Shown piece after piece: positions 1 to 12,186 of a stretch of 64,000 nucleotides of DNA; position 1 is the stretch's first letter, and each line of letters starts with the position of its first letter. Origin of the DNA: Conoideocrella luteorostrata (lineage: Eukaryota; Ascomycota; Sordariomycetes; Hypocreales; Clavicipitaceae); the NCBI GenBank assembly GCA_032433595.1, contig JASWJB010000246.1, forward strand, positions 1-64,000, in the 5' to 3' direction. The notes below the pieces were generated by a model. The model was given only the letters and a program-made list of their open reading frames with translations. It had not been told where the DNA came from and ran no database searches. Position numbers and translations under genes: made by a program.

Positions 1-1423
1 TTTGATTTTAAGTTTGGCGCGACGTCTGCAGTAACGAGTGGGAATTTATGTTGTGTGGGCGGAAATGATCCTCTAGGGTGACAAGGTTGAATTCATGTGC
101 GTTGTGGACTTGACCAATTTGGTCAATTCACATAGTATAGCTATAAGTAGTGCGATCGTGCCCTTTGAGAGACAGGCCATCATCAAGAATTGAATTGCAG
201 AAGTTTTCCTCCAAAGTTTACTTGGCCTACGTGCCTCACACGTTCATTCATTATTATTTTATTCAATTGAAGTGCGAAGTTGCTCCACGCGAGGCAAGCA
301 ACCTGCAAGACCATTTGATCTCGGCAAGAGAAAGGTCGCTACGAATTACGGGAGGCTTCTGCGAGAAGCCTTTCACGAAAGTGTACGGAGCGTTGCTGGG
401 TGTGTGTCAGACCTCAGTATACGTGAGTGTTGGGTGCGCCTTTTGGGTCGACAAATTGTCACCGCTCCTTGGTCTGTCCAGACAACTGTCATCGATGTTG
501 TCACAGAATATCGTGCATCTCCGCAAATGCCGTTATCTCCCTTAGATCCGGTATGTCCGATATTTCCAAATATTCAGATTAGCTACAAGACATTTATAAA
601 GAGAGGTCTAATTCTTCGTCAGAGTAGCTAGGATAAAAGGACAATTCCACTTATCAGACATCTATGGCTGCTCACTTGTGATAGATGTGGCGTTTCATAC
701 TACGGTTAAGCAGGAAGGGACAAGCAATAACTGGTCAGGAGAGGTATAAATGGGGGAATTCGGAGCATCAAGTAGAGAAGTAGTTCTATTTCTATCTGTT
801 GGAAAGGATGCGAGTGCAGACAAGGTTGTCCCAGTGAGTAGGGGTATGAATGGGGTCTATCCGGAGAGGAATTGTTTGTCCGCAATCATCGGACATCATC
901 ACTGTTAACAGCAGACATGCTCATTATACATGAATTTCACCCCTTCACATTGAATTCAACAACATCATAGTCATCATCATCAGAACCGCCAAATTCTTCA
1001 ATACATTAATGACTTTTAACAATTTGACTGCAGTATTTATTTTATTGAGTCCAAGTTTGTGTCAGGTGACTCTGGCCGATAGGCGCCTTATATAGCTGGA
1101 TACTGGGGGTATTCGGCATGGGCCGCTACTGCTGGGTCTTTTTGTTCCTGGCGCAGTGGGTAAACCCAGTGCTCACCGTGACAGTTTGAACTTTAAGTTC
1201 TTAACCGCATAATAGAGGCTGGCGTCTTATTTAAGCCTTGTGCTCGCTTCCATGACTAAGGCACTGGAAAAGTCTATATCCATCCATGCATGGTCAAATT
1301 CTATCAAGACTTCAACTCTAAAGCGAGGTCTAGTTCTTCTTCAACCAGACAAAATCATGGGACATTTTACCATTCTCAGGACGTACGTATCCCACATTGT
1401 ACGAGAGCATATCCCCAAGAAAC
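1..1423. other. Intergenic, no supported gene
   Basis: I see no convincing gene here. Overlapping reading frames at 150-631 lack recognisable motifs and a preferred frame. The segment just before 1424 would be the promoter of the F-box gene. Confidence 0.5.
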
Positions 1424-2431
1424 ATGAACCCTCTGAAGCGACTTCTCTGCCGTCTACGCCATAGCCGGCAGAGGAGACACAACCGGCCGCCACAGAACGC
1501 GGCAATAATGCTACAGATGCCTATTGAAATCATCCTTCTTATCGCTGATCATCTGCCCCGACATAGCTTATACACGCTTGCTCAATCATGCTCTGCTCTA
1601 CAGACTATTCTACGATACCATTTTCACCTTGAAGCTTTGGAGAACCAGTCTCTTGATCTTTTCCCTTGCCTTTCGAAAGACCTACTCAACCGGTTAGTTT
1701 GCAATAGGTGCATTAAATTTCATGTCGACGAGTACAAGGACTTACCTCGGGGCCAATGGCGCGAATATCAATTAAACACGATGACGCCTGGCTGTGAGCG
1801 TCCGAGACACTGTCTATTACAGTGCTGCCACCCTCCTCATCTTTGCTCATGCTATCGGCGCGATGCTATGTCCTACACCGAAAAGCAGCACATTGAGCTT
1901 GTGCTTAAGTCAACGCGCATAGACAACTCAGCCATCACTGGCATGACCACACCCTCAAGGAGAATTGCCGCTCATCCAAGGTGCTGGCTACGCCGTAAGC
2001 CAGTGCTTTTACTTTCACAACTATCCATGAAGCACCACTACACAGTCATGTCCCGAGTAGTGCAAGGCAGGTTTCTGCTTTTTCGCCAACTTCAATGGAC
2101 AAGTAACGGTCCAGATATCCGACGCATAGAAGCATCCCTGCATTTTCCTGTATGCTCGGCCGTACTGTCTCAGAACCTGTTGCAAGGTCGGCCAATTGAT
2201 AGGCGAGAGTGGATCTGCATTTCCACTCAATACGGTCCAATTATTAAATGCTTTTATTGCATGGCTGAGAGTGCATACTCGGGGAACCGCCATAAAGGTA
2301 TCCTCCGCCTTTGGCAAGACCTTGGGAGCGAGGAGAATCCAAGGCACGAGTGCTGTCTGGATATGGTTTTGGATGCAGACAAGGCAACAAGAGAAGCGGG
2401 GAGCATTATAAAGCTTTTTGGGCACATATAG
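1424..2431 (+). CDS. F-box domain protein
   Basis: Single-exon gene of 335 codons. The frame stays open upstream to a TTG at 1397, but the first ATG is at 1424 in a good context (aaacATGaac), so I start there. Residues about 29-65 have the F-box pattern: 'MPIEIILLIADHLPRHSLYTL', split here as MPIEIILLIAD then HLPRHSLYTL, followed by a Cys-Ser-Ala-Leu helix end. This is the Leu-Pro-x-Glu-Ile...Leu opening known from Skp1-binding F-boxes. The rest is rich in Cys, His and Arg, with several Cys-x2-Cys and His-x-Cys groups that could bind a metal, and has no repeat I recognise. F-box proteins normally recruit substrates to SCF ubiquitin ligases; the substrate cannot be read from the sequence. The family is large and poorly conserved in fungi. 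Confidence 0.75.
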   Translation: MNPLKRLLCRLRHSRQRRHNRPPQNAAIMLQMPIEIILLIADHLPRHSLYTLAQSCSALQTILRYHFHLEALENQSLDLFPCLSKDLLNRLVCNRCIKFHVDEYKDLPRGQWREYQLNTMTPGCERPRHCLLQCCHPPHLCSCYRRDAMSYTEKQHIELVLKSTRIDNSAITGMTTPSRRIAAHPRCWLRRKPVLLLSQLSMKHHYTVMSRVVQGRFLLFRQLQWTSNGPDIRRIEASLHFPVCSAVLSQNLLQGRPIDRREWICISTQYGPIIKCFYCMAESAYSGNRHKGILRLWQDLGSEENPRHECCLDMVLDADKATREAGSIIKLFGHI

Positions 2432-3323
2432 CGCACAAAAGCATGGGGGGAGTGGCATGTAACAGGGTCTTGCTTGTATGGTGGCTTCGGAGCATGGCGA
2501 ATTTCGTGGTATGGTCTATAGTGATTGTTGCGACTTGTTAATAGACTTCTTGGGCATATTCTTGGGAAGCTGTGCACAGGTATGCGCCAGCCGTGACTGT
2601 AGGCATCATTTTGAGTCCCCAGAGTCCTTGTTGTCCTCCTTTTGGGGTCGCCAACGCCGCGGCCCCCGTAGCAAGAGACCTCTAGTGACCGACCAACCGT
2701 CCGACCGACCGACCGACTAGGCCATCAAATCGGTGGAGACGTGGCACTTACCCGAGCCTCTTTTGGGCTGCAGATATCCTGAACACACGGCCGCATGCTC
2801 GTCGAAGGGTTTCCAGCTCGAGACGCCCTCGATAGAGAACTTGCCAAGCACGCCATGGAGTGTTTTGGAAGTGTCTATGCTGCGTAAATTCAGGCCCCGA
2901 GAACATTATCTTGTCACCCAAGGGCTTCTGTTAGGTTATCATCACGTAGCTAGGCAAGAACGTACGGGAACTCTGTGTATTGCACTACAGCTTGTCCTCG
3001 CAAAGATCTACGAGCGCAGCGTGGGGTTTTACTTGTGATTCGCTGCGGTCACGTGGGGTTAGCCATAGGTTTTACGCGGTAGAAGTCCCCAGGAAATACA
3101 GTGGCAAAAGTAGAAAAAGTGGGTCCAGGATACATTTGATCAAGCACTCCGGAATCTAGGAGATAGTTATGTGCACTACCACATTCCTCCTTATACAAAG
3201 GTGCTCTTTGTAAGCTTGTACCAGGTAGTCCTGTAAAACTGCAACAACCCCCATATAAACAATAACCACAAACCACTATAAGCGGCGGCGAAAGATAAGT
3301 CAGCTATGGATATCTGAGTCATC
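2432..3323. other. Intergenic with microsatellite and dispersed repeat
   Basis: Holds a short CCGA/CCGAC microsatellite at about 2690-2718 and repeat D1 (separate entry). The last 250 bases are the likely promoter of the regulator starting at 3324. No gene is supported. Confidence 0.5.
2929..3066 (+). repeat. Dispersed repeat D, copy 1
   Basis: Similar to 52862-52985. Both copies open with TGTTAGG, then share GCTAGGCAAG, GTACGGGAAC, GCGTGGGGTT and GATTCGCTG in order. The TGTTAGG start suggests an LTR end, but I could not find the other end or a target-site duplication. Confidence 0.5.
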
Positions 3324-5419
3324 ATGGAAGTTATGTGGGAGCTCTCAAATACGAGCGGGGTCCCCAGGAAACGTGCTGCAAAAGCATGCGGCGACTGCAA
3401 GAGACGAAAGAAGAAATGCTCCCACACACGATGGACCTCTCGCCGGCGTCGCACATCCAGTCAACAGCCTCCCGGTGACAGCGAAATCCCGCAGATTCAA
3501 CAATTGTCGCATGAGACCCACAGGAGCCAATTCCCCAGCGACGGCAACTTCTATCATGGTGCCAACGATGCCAAATCATCGGGCGAGAGCACGGATCCTT
3601 CCAATGAGCCGATTCCGGTGGGCGACTACCACGTAGAATCGATACTCACCGAATTAGTATCCGAATCGCCCGAGGACACCAGCAGTCGGGCAGCAACCCA
3701 GGATGCCGGAGAGCCATTCAAATCTTCCATCACGCAGCTTGTCGGTCGCAGAAATAACATGTCGCGCTGCTGTTCGAAGACTATTGAGCGCTTTGCAACA
3801 AGATGGGCATTCGACATTTCTCTAAAGCCAAAGACTTGGGTTCTTGAGCACTATCATAGCCATATGCAACCTAGAGCTCCCAAACCCATGGCGCTACCCA
3901 AGGAAACCCAAGATGCGTTGATCACTACCTATATTTCAAACCTCGATGCCCTAGTTCCTATCTTCGACGGAAGCCTGTTCCTCCGCGAGTACGTCCAGGG
4001 CTCCGCATCTCCACATATGGTAAAAGCAATATGCCTTACTGCTTGCAAGATAAAGCAGGCAGCTCCGTACCTAAGATTGACAGATAACGGGCCTGTCTTG
4101 ACTCAGAGCGACTTCGCCAGCCTTATATATAAAGACTTGGAGGTCGCTGTGGATTTGGATCTCGAGCCGAGTCGTCTTGTAAAGATCCAGACCCTCGCTC
4201 TAATGTGGCTTCATCATGATAGCCACCGCGGCATCCACAAAGCCTCCACTTATTTGGTTCAGGCTATTAGAGATGCATTTATACTAGCTCTCAATTTTGA
4301 AGACGCGGATCGGCCAAATCGAGAACAGTGTAGGTCTCTGTGGTGGACTTTACGAGCATTCGACCGCCAAAACACATGTCTTCAGGGCCATCCATTCATC
4401 ATTATGGATCGTGACGTGGATATTTCAGGACCCGAGCCGCGTGAGAATAGCCGATCCCAAGCTGCCTTTATCTCTCTCCGGCTTGGAAATCTTATGGACG
4501 AGGTTATGGAGATATACCGACCTCGACTGCAACGACGAGGGGTAACGGTGTTGGAAGAATTCCCTACTTTCGCCCAAGTATTAGAAGGGACCGACTTGCA
4601 ATTACTACAAGAGTCAAATAAGGGTAATGCTCATTCCAAGGAACGAATGATACGACTGATTGATGAAGCAGAGCGTAATGCTGACTTTTTCGTTTTCTGC
4701 TAGATTACCTTGAGATTTGGTACCTTGTGCTGGCGATGCTCTCCTGCCGACACAGCACGCCGCATACACGCCCTTACGAGCGTCGCTTCCGCAGCGCAGA
4801 GCGCGTGCAGCAGCTGACGGCAAACGGCAGACATTCGAGTCTCCCACCTCTACCCATGGTTCCTTATGCGGTAGCATTGTCATTAACCGTGACGCTTCGT
4901 GCGGCTAAAGATCGCCCTCAGGCTGCGGAAGAGCTCACACCAATGGTTGCATCACTCCAAATTACACTTATAGAGCTTGGCAAATGGTCTGTCCAAGCTG
5001 CTGGCATGAGCAGACTAGCACAAAAGTTGATGGGTAAACTCCTAGTCCCTTCTGCTACTAGTATAAAGTCTAACTCACTTTCGTCAAACACAGCGGAAGG
5101 GGATAGTATATTTGGTAGTGATAGGACCTCCTCGCAATCGCATGGTGATTTAGGTACAAGTGGCGAGCTGGGGAGTAAAGCGCCGTTTGTTCTACACAGC
5201 AGCGTTCACGACACGACTTGGGAGATACCCGCTTCTAGGATGAGCTCTGGGCATTCCTTGGAAGCGACCCTTCCGAATGAGCTTCAACCGGCAGGCCCGG
5301 ACTATGCAATCGAAGATTTATCATTTGGAGTTTTCATGGGATTCGAAGAGGGGATGAACAGCTTTCAAGCTCTTACAGCACCAGGCCTGTTTGACTTTTC
5401 ATCCGATAATTTCTTGTAG
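3324..5419 (+). CDS. Fungal-specific transcription factor (fungal_trans domain)
   Basis: Two exons, 3324-4623 and 4704-5419, giving 671 aa. The intron 4624-4703 has GTAATG, a TGCTGAC branch site and CTAG, and restores the frame exactly; without it the protein would stop just before the conserved YLEIWYLVLAML stretch. The N-terminus reads RKRAAKACGDCKRRKKKC, the first half of a Zn2Cys6 cluster (Cys22, Cys25, Cys32). The second cysteine triplet is missing: no Cys follows until about residue 150. Residues about 200-370 match the fungal_trans (PF04082-type) middle domain, with 'LDALVPIFDGSLF', RSLWWTLRAFDR and PFIIMDRDVDI. The C-terminus is Ser-rich and acidic, as in activation domains. It is convergent with the sugar transporter, and its position beside transporter and alpha-galactosidase makes it the candidate cluster regulator (inference). 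Confidence 0.85.
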
Positions 5420-5729
5420 TTCAAATGGAGACATACTTAATTTTTATTTGCATCTGCCCGAGCTCAACATGTAGAAATATACCCCCCATTCCGGGCAAAC
5501 TATTTTAGGGTTTGACCTGGACCTAGGGCTCAACATAGGCGAATGTGGGAGTGGCTTGCTCGGTACGTTCAAGTGGAGTGCGAAGTTCTGGGGAAAATAG
5601 GTTAATCGAAGATGGATTCAAACAATTGTCTCATCAATTTATCCAATACTCAGATTGATGTATGTAGTGTATCAACTTTCCATAATATGCCCGAGTTCCG
5701 AAAACCTTCTAGGTAATCATGCAACAAGC
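5420..5729. other. Convergent 3' intergenic gap
   Basis: The 310 bases between the stop codons of the regulator (plus) and the transporter (minus). It must hold both 3' UTRs; I see nothing else. Confidence 0.6.
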
Positions 5730-7518
5730 TCACTCGTCCTGGCCATACAGAGTGACATTAGTTTTCTTAAACTTGTGAGCGTTGACCTTCATCGAGAAAA
5801 GCATATCCAACTCCTCGTAAGTGCGGTCTTTGGTTTCAGGGAGGCGAAAGTAAGCCCACACAAAGACGAAGAACGCAGTTGCACCCCAGAAGAAACCAGT
5901 GTAACCACGAAGGTTCCATGATGAGGGATTCATGAAGTAAGGCTGGAGGACCCCAGCAACGATGTTGACAAGGTAGTACGAGACTCGTGCCAAGCAAATT
6001 GTCTTCTGACGGAGACGAGTGGATCCGATCTCAGCAGGTATAGCCCAGCCAAGCTGGCCGACGGTCATGTCGAAAACCAGGTTCCAAAACATGGCGAGTC
6101 CCGCTTGGGCGTATACAACGGAAGATTTTCCCTGCCATACGTTGAGAATACCGATGATAAATAGGACTATAGCCATTCCGACCATGCCCGAGATATATAG
6201 GAATCGGCGACCGAAGTGCGGCATGCAGAAGAACCAGTTGATCAAGGTACCGAGGAAGGCAAGTGCCAGGCCACCAATACTCAGCGAATAGACCGTGAAT
6301 GTGTCGAGACCAAGCTGCTCGAAGAAGTAGGATGAGTTATCTAGGCATGTTAGCCTTCTTCATTGTTGTCTCTTGCTCGCTCGACTGATATGAAGTGATT
6401 AAACTTACAAGCAAAATTAGACCCTGATAGGACCTGGCCAACGAAAGCCATACAGGCGATCTCTGTTCGACGACGTTCCGCTCCCTTGAAGCAGTCCCAG
6501 TAGGTTGTTCCAACCGACATCTCTTGCTCAAAGTTGTTGGTGTGAATAATCTCGGCAAGGGTCTGTTTAGCATCGATACCAGTAGACGATTGCTGTAAGC
6601 GGCGAATATTCTTTTCGGCGCTCTCTATGCGACCTTTGCGGACCTCGTGCCAGGGGCTGTCGGGGGCAAAGTAGAGAAGGGGAATGAGAAAGATAGGCCA
6701 AACCCATTGTAGAGCAAAGGGTATACGGAACCCCCATTCATCAGTTCGGCTGGAAAGACCACGCAGGACGCCGGCGGCGATCAGTTGGCCAATGCAGAAG
6801 CACATGTTGGCCCAAGATGTAAGGTATACGCGCAGCTTCATGGGTAGGCACTCGGAAGCGTAGGCGGGAGCAACGGTAGCAAAAATCCCCCATGGCACTC
6901 CGGCTATCAGCTGTCCGACGCACAAAACAGCGACGCTATTGGAGAAAAAGGTAATGAAGATTGAACCAATCATAGCGACGAGAGAAGCTTGGAGGACGTG
7001 ACGGTGGCCGAAAATGTCAACTACATATCTAAAGCATCAATAATTAGCGTCGAATTTCTGTTGGAAGCCTCCGAATAAGAATGCGCATCAATGCAGAAAG
7101 ATCCTAAGATATTTGGAGTTCAAGATCCTTACCCATTGAGGAGTGTTCCAGCAAGGGCTCCAACAACAGCAGCGTCGCTGAGGCCGGCTTGCCACGCGGC
7201 AGAGAGTTGATATCTGGCATTGCCGTCATTGTCGTAGCCAATAAACTCACCGTACTTTCTCTGAAACGTAGGATATGCAAAAAGAGAAGGCACCAAGATC
7301 TGGTCATAGCCTTCCATGATGATGCACATCGAGATAGTAAAACACCAGAAGAGAGCCATAGGATATGCCCGGATAGCCTCAGAAATGCTAAGACTATGCG
7401 CAAGCGCCGCGCTTTGCTGAGCGTCGGCAGTAAGCTTCTGTCGAGCTTCATGAGTATCAGGCTCCTCCTTTGGTTTGTCGACATGATCGACGGTGGTCGG
7501 CTCTGCTTCTTTCTCCAT
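5730..7518 (-). CDS. MFS sugar/alpha-glucoside transporter
   Basis: Three exons on the minus strand: 7518-7133, 7028-6409 and 6340-5730, 538 aa. Intron 7132-7029 starts GTAAGG and ends TTTAG; intron 6408-6341 starts GTAAGT, has GCTAAC and ends CCTAG. Both phases fit. The start at 7518 gives MEKEAEPTT, preferred over an upstream in-frame ATG at 7629. The protein shows sugar-porter hallmarks: MEGYDQ in the first loop, YVVDIFGHRHVL after helix 2, PDSPWHEVRKGR after helix 6, NSSYFFEQLG at helix 7, and a C-terminal PETKDRTYEELDMLF. It is a plasma-membrane proton symporter of the maltose/oligosaccharide type. Divergence from a GH36 gene suggests alpha-galactosides as cargo, as described for the Metarhizium robertsii raffinose transporter Mrt; orthology to Mrt is not shown here. 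Confidence 0.9.
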
Positions 7519-8306
7519 GGTGGGCAAGGCTACAAAGGACAAAGAAATGAATGTGACTGTTGAAGAGCAGGTCAGACCCACAGACGGAATAAAAGATGAC
7601 TTATATACTCCTAATGATTTATGCAGCAATATATGCCGCCTGACGCTTCTTCCGGGGGTGGCCTGGGGAGCACGGGGTTAGAAAATGGGGTAAATAAGGC
7701 GTGGAGGAGCCCTGTATGGGAAGACAGTGGGGACGGCAACTTGACCTGTTTATTGTTGACTTCGTCGAGCTCGCCTGGAAATGTGCATGATACTGACGGG
7801 AAACCCCAGTTCTGGAGGCATCAAGCCCCAGCTGGCGCATTATTCGTGCGGGTCCGACGGGGTCCGAACTCAATGGACACGGAAGCCCAGGCGGAGACTG
7901 AACTGACTGGCGTGAACAAAGAAGATCAATGGTCTTCCAGATCTACACGTCGATTGGGGCGCATAGTTTGCCATCACAGAGCCATGGATAATTCAAGTTA
8001 GAGCCGCCGAGATTTCAGATCGTTCGAACAGTAACAGGAAGTGTGATATCTGCCGCCCCCGATTAGGAAATGCAACCGCCCGACTCCGATCGTCCTGTCT
8101 AACCCGACGCGGCAAAATTCCAGAAGTGGAATCGTTTCCGCTCTAAGCATGTATCCTTTCTGCCACTACCGACAATGAAGCTAAGACCATTGAATAGTTT
8201 GACATGGTTTTACAAATTCTATACATTTACCTTCTCCCTATTATTATTATCACGCTTCGATAGGATTCTTAGCCTCCTAAAGAATAGTGAAATACTAATA
8301 TGTAAA
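7519..8306. promoter_or_regulatory. Divergent promoter of transporter and alpha-galactosidase
   Basis: A 788-bp gap between two start codons facing away from each other. For the transporter a TATATAA-like box lies at about 7601-7610, some 85 nt upstream of its ATG. Two CGG inverted repeats sit side by side: CGG-GT-CCG at 7849-7856 and CGG-GGT-CCG at 7858-7866, the kind of site bound by Zn2Cys6 regulators. Four matches to the CreA consensus SYGGRG occur at 7663, 7727, 7804 and 7826 (the last two on the minus strand), which fits glucose repression of sugar uptake. Site functions are inferred from consensus only. Confidence 0.6.
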
Positions 8307-10502
8307 ATGAGTTCAACATCGAACCATGGTATGTTCATCTCATAGTGTAGTTTAGAATGGGCTACTACTGACATGTGGTATTTAGATCCCATTGAATGGA
8401 TTCGATGGGCACCGGGCTCTCTGAGTCTTGATTTCTTGATAGACGCTGACCGTCATATTTATCTTTGTCATATCCGTCCGACTGGGTCGAAGTCCATCGT
8501 TTACGGCATAAACAAAGAGGTTGAGCATGCACTGCCTTTAACACAGATCAGACTTCTCGGAGAAGGATCCATATTTGGCACATCGGAGCGTCAAGTCTAC
8601 AGTGCTACAAGCAGCCGTCTAGTCTACGTGAGCCATCAGGAGTTACCTACGGACGATGATACATGTATACTGGAGATCTTGACGCGAGACCCATTGACCA
8701 AGATTGAAATCTTGAACAGGTACACTGTCTTTGGTGAAGTCCCTGTTGTCCGCAGTACAGCCACTGTCACGAATCTCGGCTCGAAAGAGGTCTATTTAGA
8801 GACCTTTGCTTCGCTGTCGCTTGGATACCTGAACCGTGGCTCTGAGCAGTGGTACAACGACTTCCAGGTTGTCGTTGCGAATAGTACCAACTTCCGCGAG
8901 GCCCAATGGAAGGCATTCAACTTTCCTGACATCGGTATGGACTGGGTAGGAGAGAGCGATTTCGACAAACCTGGCACGAGAGCTTCCATCTCTAAAAGTA
9001 ACCTGGGAACGTTCTCCTCATCCGGCTCACTCCCCATGGGCGCGCTCGTGAAGAAGGATGGCACGAGCTCCGTTGCCTGGCAAATCGAATCCAGTGGATC
9101 TTGGCAGTGGGAGCTTGGCAACATCGTTTCCGGACTTTATGTGGTCGCCGGCGGGCCCAACGACCAGAACCACCAATGGACCAAGAAACTCAGCCCACAA
9201 GAGACATTCACAAGTGTCACAACCGCTTTGACAGTCACCAACGGCCCGTTACCGTCTGTATTCCCGCCCCTGACGCAATATCGCAGACGAATCCGTCGAA
9301 AGCATGCTGACAATGAAAACCTACCGCTCATTTTCAACGATTATATGAATTGTCTAAAGGGCGATCCTACGACCGAAAAAGTCACCGCGCTGATTGGGCC
9401 AGCACTCCGCTGCGGAGCAGAGTACTTCGTCATTGACGCCGGGTGGTACGCCGAAGAGCCAGGTTGGTGGGATACGGTTGGTGAATGGAAGCCTTCGACA
9501 GCTCGTTTCCCTGGTGGACTCAAGACACTGCTCAAAGAAATCCGCAACAAGGGCATGATCCCCGGCCTGTGGATGGAGCCGGAAGTCGTAGGCGTCATGA
9601 GCCCTACAGTCAACGAGCTACCCCCAGAAGCCTTCTTCCAGCGCCGAGGGGTTCGCGTTGTCGAACAGAGTCGTTACCAGATGGACTTCCGCCATGAGGC
9701 AGTCGTCTCTCGTCTTAACGCTATCATCGACGACCTTGTCGAAAATTACCATGTAGGCTATTTCAAGCTGGACTATAACATTGACGTTACCCACGGCACG
9801 GACGTAGATGCATCCAGCCCGGGTGACGGTATGCTGGGTCATCGTCGTGCATATATGTCGTGGATCAACTCGGTTTACGATCGCTACCCAGACGTCGTTC
9901 TGGAGACTTGCTCCAGTGGTGCTTGCAGGCTTGACTACGAGATGCTGTCAACTCATTCTATCCAGTCGACTAGCGATCTTCAAGACCCGATTCTATACGC
10001 TGGCCTTGCAGCAGGTGTACCCACCGCCGTTACGCCTGAGCAAAGTGCTTCCTGGTCGTATCCTCAGCCTCACTACACTGACGATCTCAATGCCTACTGT
10101 ATGGTCAATAGCATCCTAGGCCGAGTCCATCTAAGTGGTCGCATTGATCTATTGAGCCACAATCAGCTACAATTGATCATTGAGGGTTGCGAGGTATACA
10201 AGCAGATCCGGCATCATATAAAGGATTCGGTGCCTCTCTGGCCACTGGGCCTCGACCAGTGGAATGAGGATTGGGTTGTTCTGGGCCTTCAGACTGGGAA
10301 ACACCTTTATTTAGGAATTTGGAGGCGAGGTGGCGATGCGATGCTTCGAGTCCCTCTTCCGGACATCGTGAAAGACAACGCTTTGGTGCAAACGTTATAT
10401 CCCAGGGCCTGGGAGACCAGCCTTGAGTTGTGTGGACGGGAATTGAACGTAACTATCCCGGGTTCGCCATCAGCTCGATTGATACATATTAAGTTCCTTT
10501 AA
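8307..10502 (+). CDS. GH36 alpha-galactosidase
   Basis: Two exons, 8307-8328 and 8386-10502, 712 aa. A tiny first exon (MSSTSNH plus one base) is followed by a 57-nt intron with GTATGT, ACTGAC and TTTAG. I prefer this to the in-frame ATG at 8373, which lies inside the intron. The protein has the beta-sandwich N-domain and TIM barrel of GH36. The barrel shows 'FVIDAGWY', the WMEPEVVG stretch, FKLDYN with the nucleophile Asp at about 470, CSSGACRLDYE, and QSTSDLQDP with the acid/base Asp at about 538. It removes terminal alpha-1,6-galactose from melibiose and raffinose-family sugars. There is no signal peptide, so it should act inside the cell on imported sugar, consistent with the divergent transporter. 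Length matches bacterial-type GH36 enzymes of about 730 aa. Confidence 0.93.
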
Positions 10503-12186
10503 ACTAGATGAACATGAATACAAAGCTCGCATTTTCTCACCACAAATATTCCTACATGTATCCATTACCAGTGCCAATGTCTTCTTTCACGGATCCGAGT
10601 ATTCAATTAGACTAGAGAGTGTGATTGCGAAGGGGAATAACCACATAACCTGCCCCATGATTTTCTAACTAATGTTCAAAATCTCGTTCCAAAAAGTTTA
10701 GTTCTGACAAAAGAGTTATGACTTTACTCCCTCAATACAGTACTAGCGAACTCAGAGCCTAATACCAGTTGATATCACCAGTCAAGAAGTTGGTATGAGC
10801 ACCCCAGGGTAGCTGCATGGAGTGAGAATTTTCCTTGACAAGGGTGATTTTAGTTAGCCTTGATCAGTGTATTTATAGTTAACGTAGCTCCAAGCGCTAC
10901 CCCTGCTATAACACGTAACTCCTAGAGTAAAATAAGGGTTATTTTGTAATAAAGGGAAGGATTTACTCCTGTCTTAGTAAAATGAAGGTAAACCTCTGTG
11001 AAGGGTTTACCTAGGAAATAGTAAACTATGTACTATATAGGCACTACTAAATTACACTCTATAGATATCTTAAATAGTTAGTCTTTAGTAGTTATTTAAT
11101 TATTATAATTATTTATCTATGTTTATTAATTATTCAAAGTAACAACCCCTTGCTCAGAACGTACGACGCCCTGTAATCTCTGCCAACATAAACCCACGAC
11201 CGAGGTTTATCCCTTGGAAACCAATCACAGCAGTCACAGTAATGGTCCGTTGTCATTAAGCCGCAATTGCTATATACCCAGGGTCGCTGGTGTCGTCGTC
11301 GTCAGAGAACGCTAAATTGCCATGCTCTGAATCGGATATCTCCCTTAATGCCTCCGTCGCAGCCCTTCTACCAGGCTGTATCTGTTGCGCCTCGATACAT
11401 AGTCCGACCGTTCACTACATTGAGCGGACGTTTCAATATTTGAATCCTCGTTGTCTGAATCGTCGAGCATTGGATCTTGTCGCCCTGTAGAATTGGGACC
11501 GTCTACGAGTTCAACTGGCGGACATGCTGAGAATCGGGTGAAGCTTAGGCGAAGATGTAACTGGCTCACGACAAGCTCAGTGAGCGACGTGTGGCTCTCT
11601 GAGTTACGCTTGAGTAGTGCCCCAGTGCCTGAGTAGCTCCTGAGCGAGCGTGACTAAAAGCGGCGACGTAAATAATAGTTTTCCCGGTATAATGCAGAGG
11701 TGGCACGCATGACTGGAGGCAAGAAGTTCAAACAGGATCCGTGCCGCAAAGCCAACTTTCGAAGAACTGCAGCTAGCAAGAAGGAAGTACTAGCGAGTCC
11801 TTGAGCCGATCGTGAAGCACTATCGATATGGCTTGCGTTACTTTCAACCTAGAACAAAGCCTAAGAGAAGGTCTATACGTGTTGCTGTGTTTTGGTTGAG
11901 TCAATTTGATTCTCATTGCGGTCATTTTGACGGATCGATCTAAAAAAATCTACTCTGAGTGTATTTTAAAAACAAAACATACAGTGCCACACCCAAAGCT
12001 CACATGAAAGTGCTGCGGTACCTCCCAACTTGGCCTTCTTTAACGAAAACAACTGATCTCCATATAGTCCACCAAAACGCATGCTCGACAGCGAATACCT
12101 ATTACGCGCACTCTTAAGTCGCTTGCCCAGTTGTACCAGTTTCCGAGGCTCCGACACGTCTCCAAGCTCGGTGGTTGGTATCCCGG
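10503..12186. other. Intergenic, with decayed repeat DNA
   Basis: No gene is supported. Short frames at 11290-11640 on both strands lack motifs. An AT-rich block at 10880-11140 has its own entry. Confidence 0.5.
10880..11140. repeat. AT-rich block, possible decayed transposable element
   Basis: A sharply AT-rich stretch with many TTAATTA, TAGTAAA and TTATTTA words, unlike the flanks. This is the usual look of an old element eroded by C-to-T mutation (RIP-like). No termini or coding remnant can be named. Confidence 0.35.

Noticed and set aside
4624..4727. Apparent frameshift splitting the regulator into two genes
   Set aside because: An 80-nt intron with GTAATG, TGCTGAC and CTAG joins both parts in frame, so it is one gene.
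8373..8375. ATG used as start of the alpha-galactosidase
   Set aside because: It lies inside a good 57-nt intron; the upstream ATG at 8307 with a 22-nt exon gives a better N-terminus.
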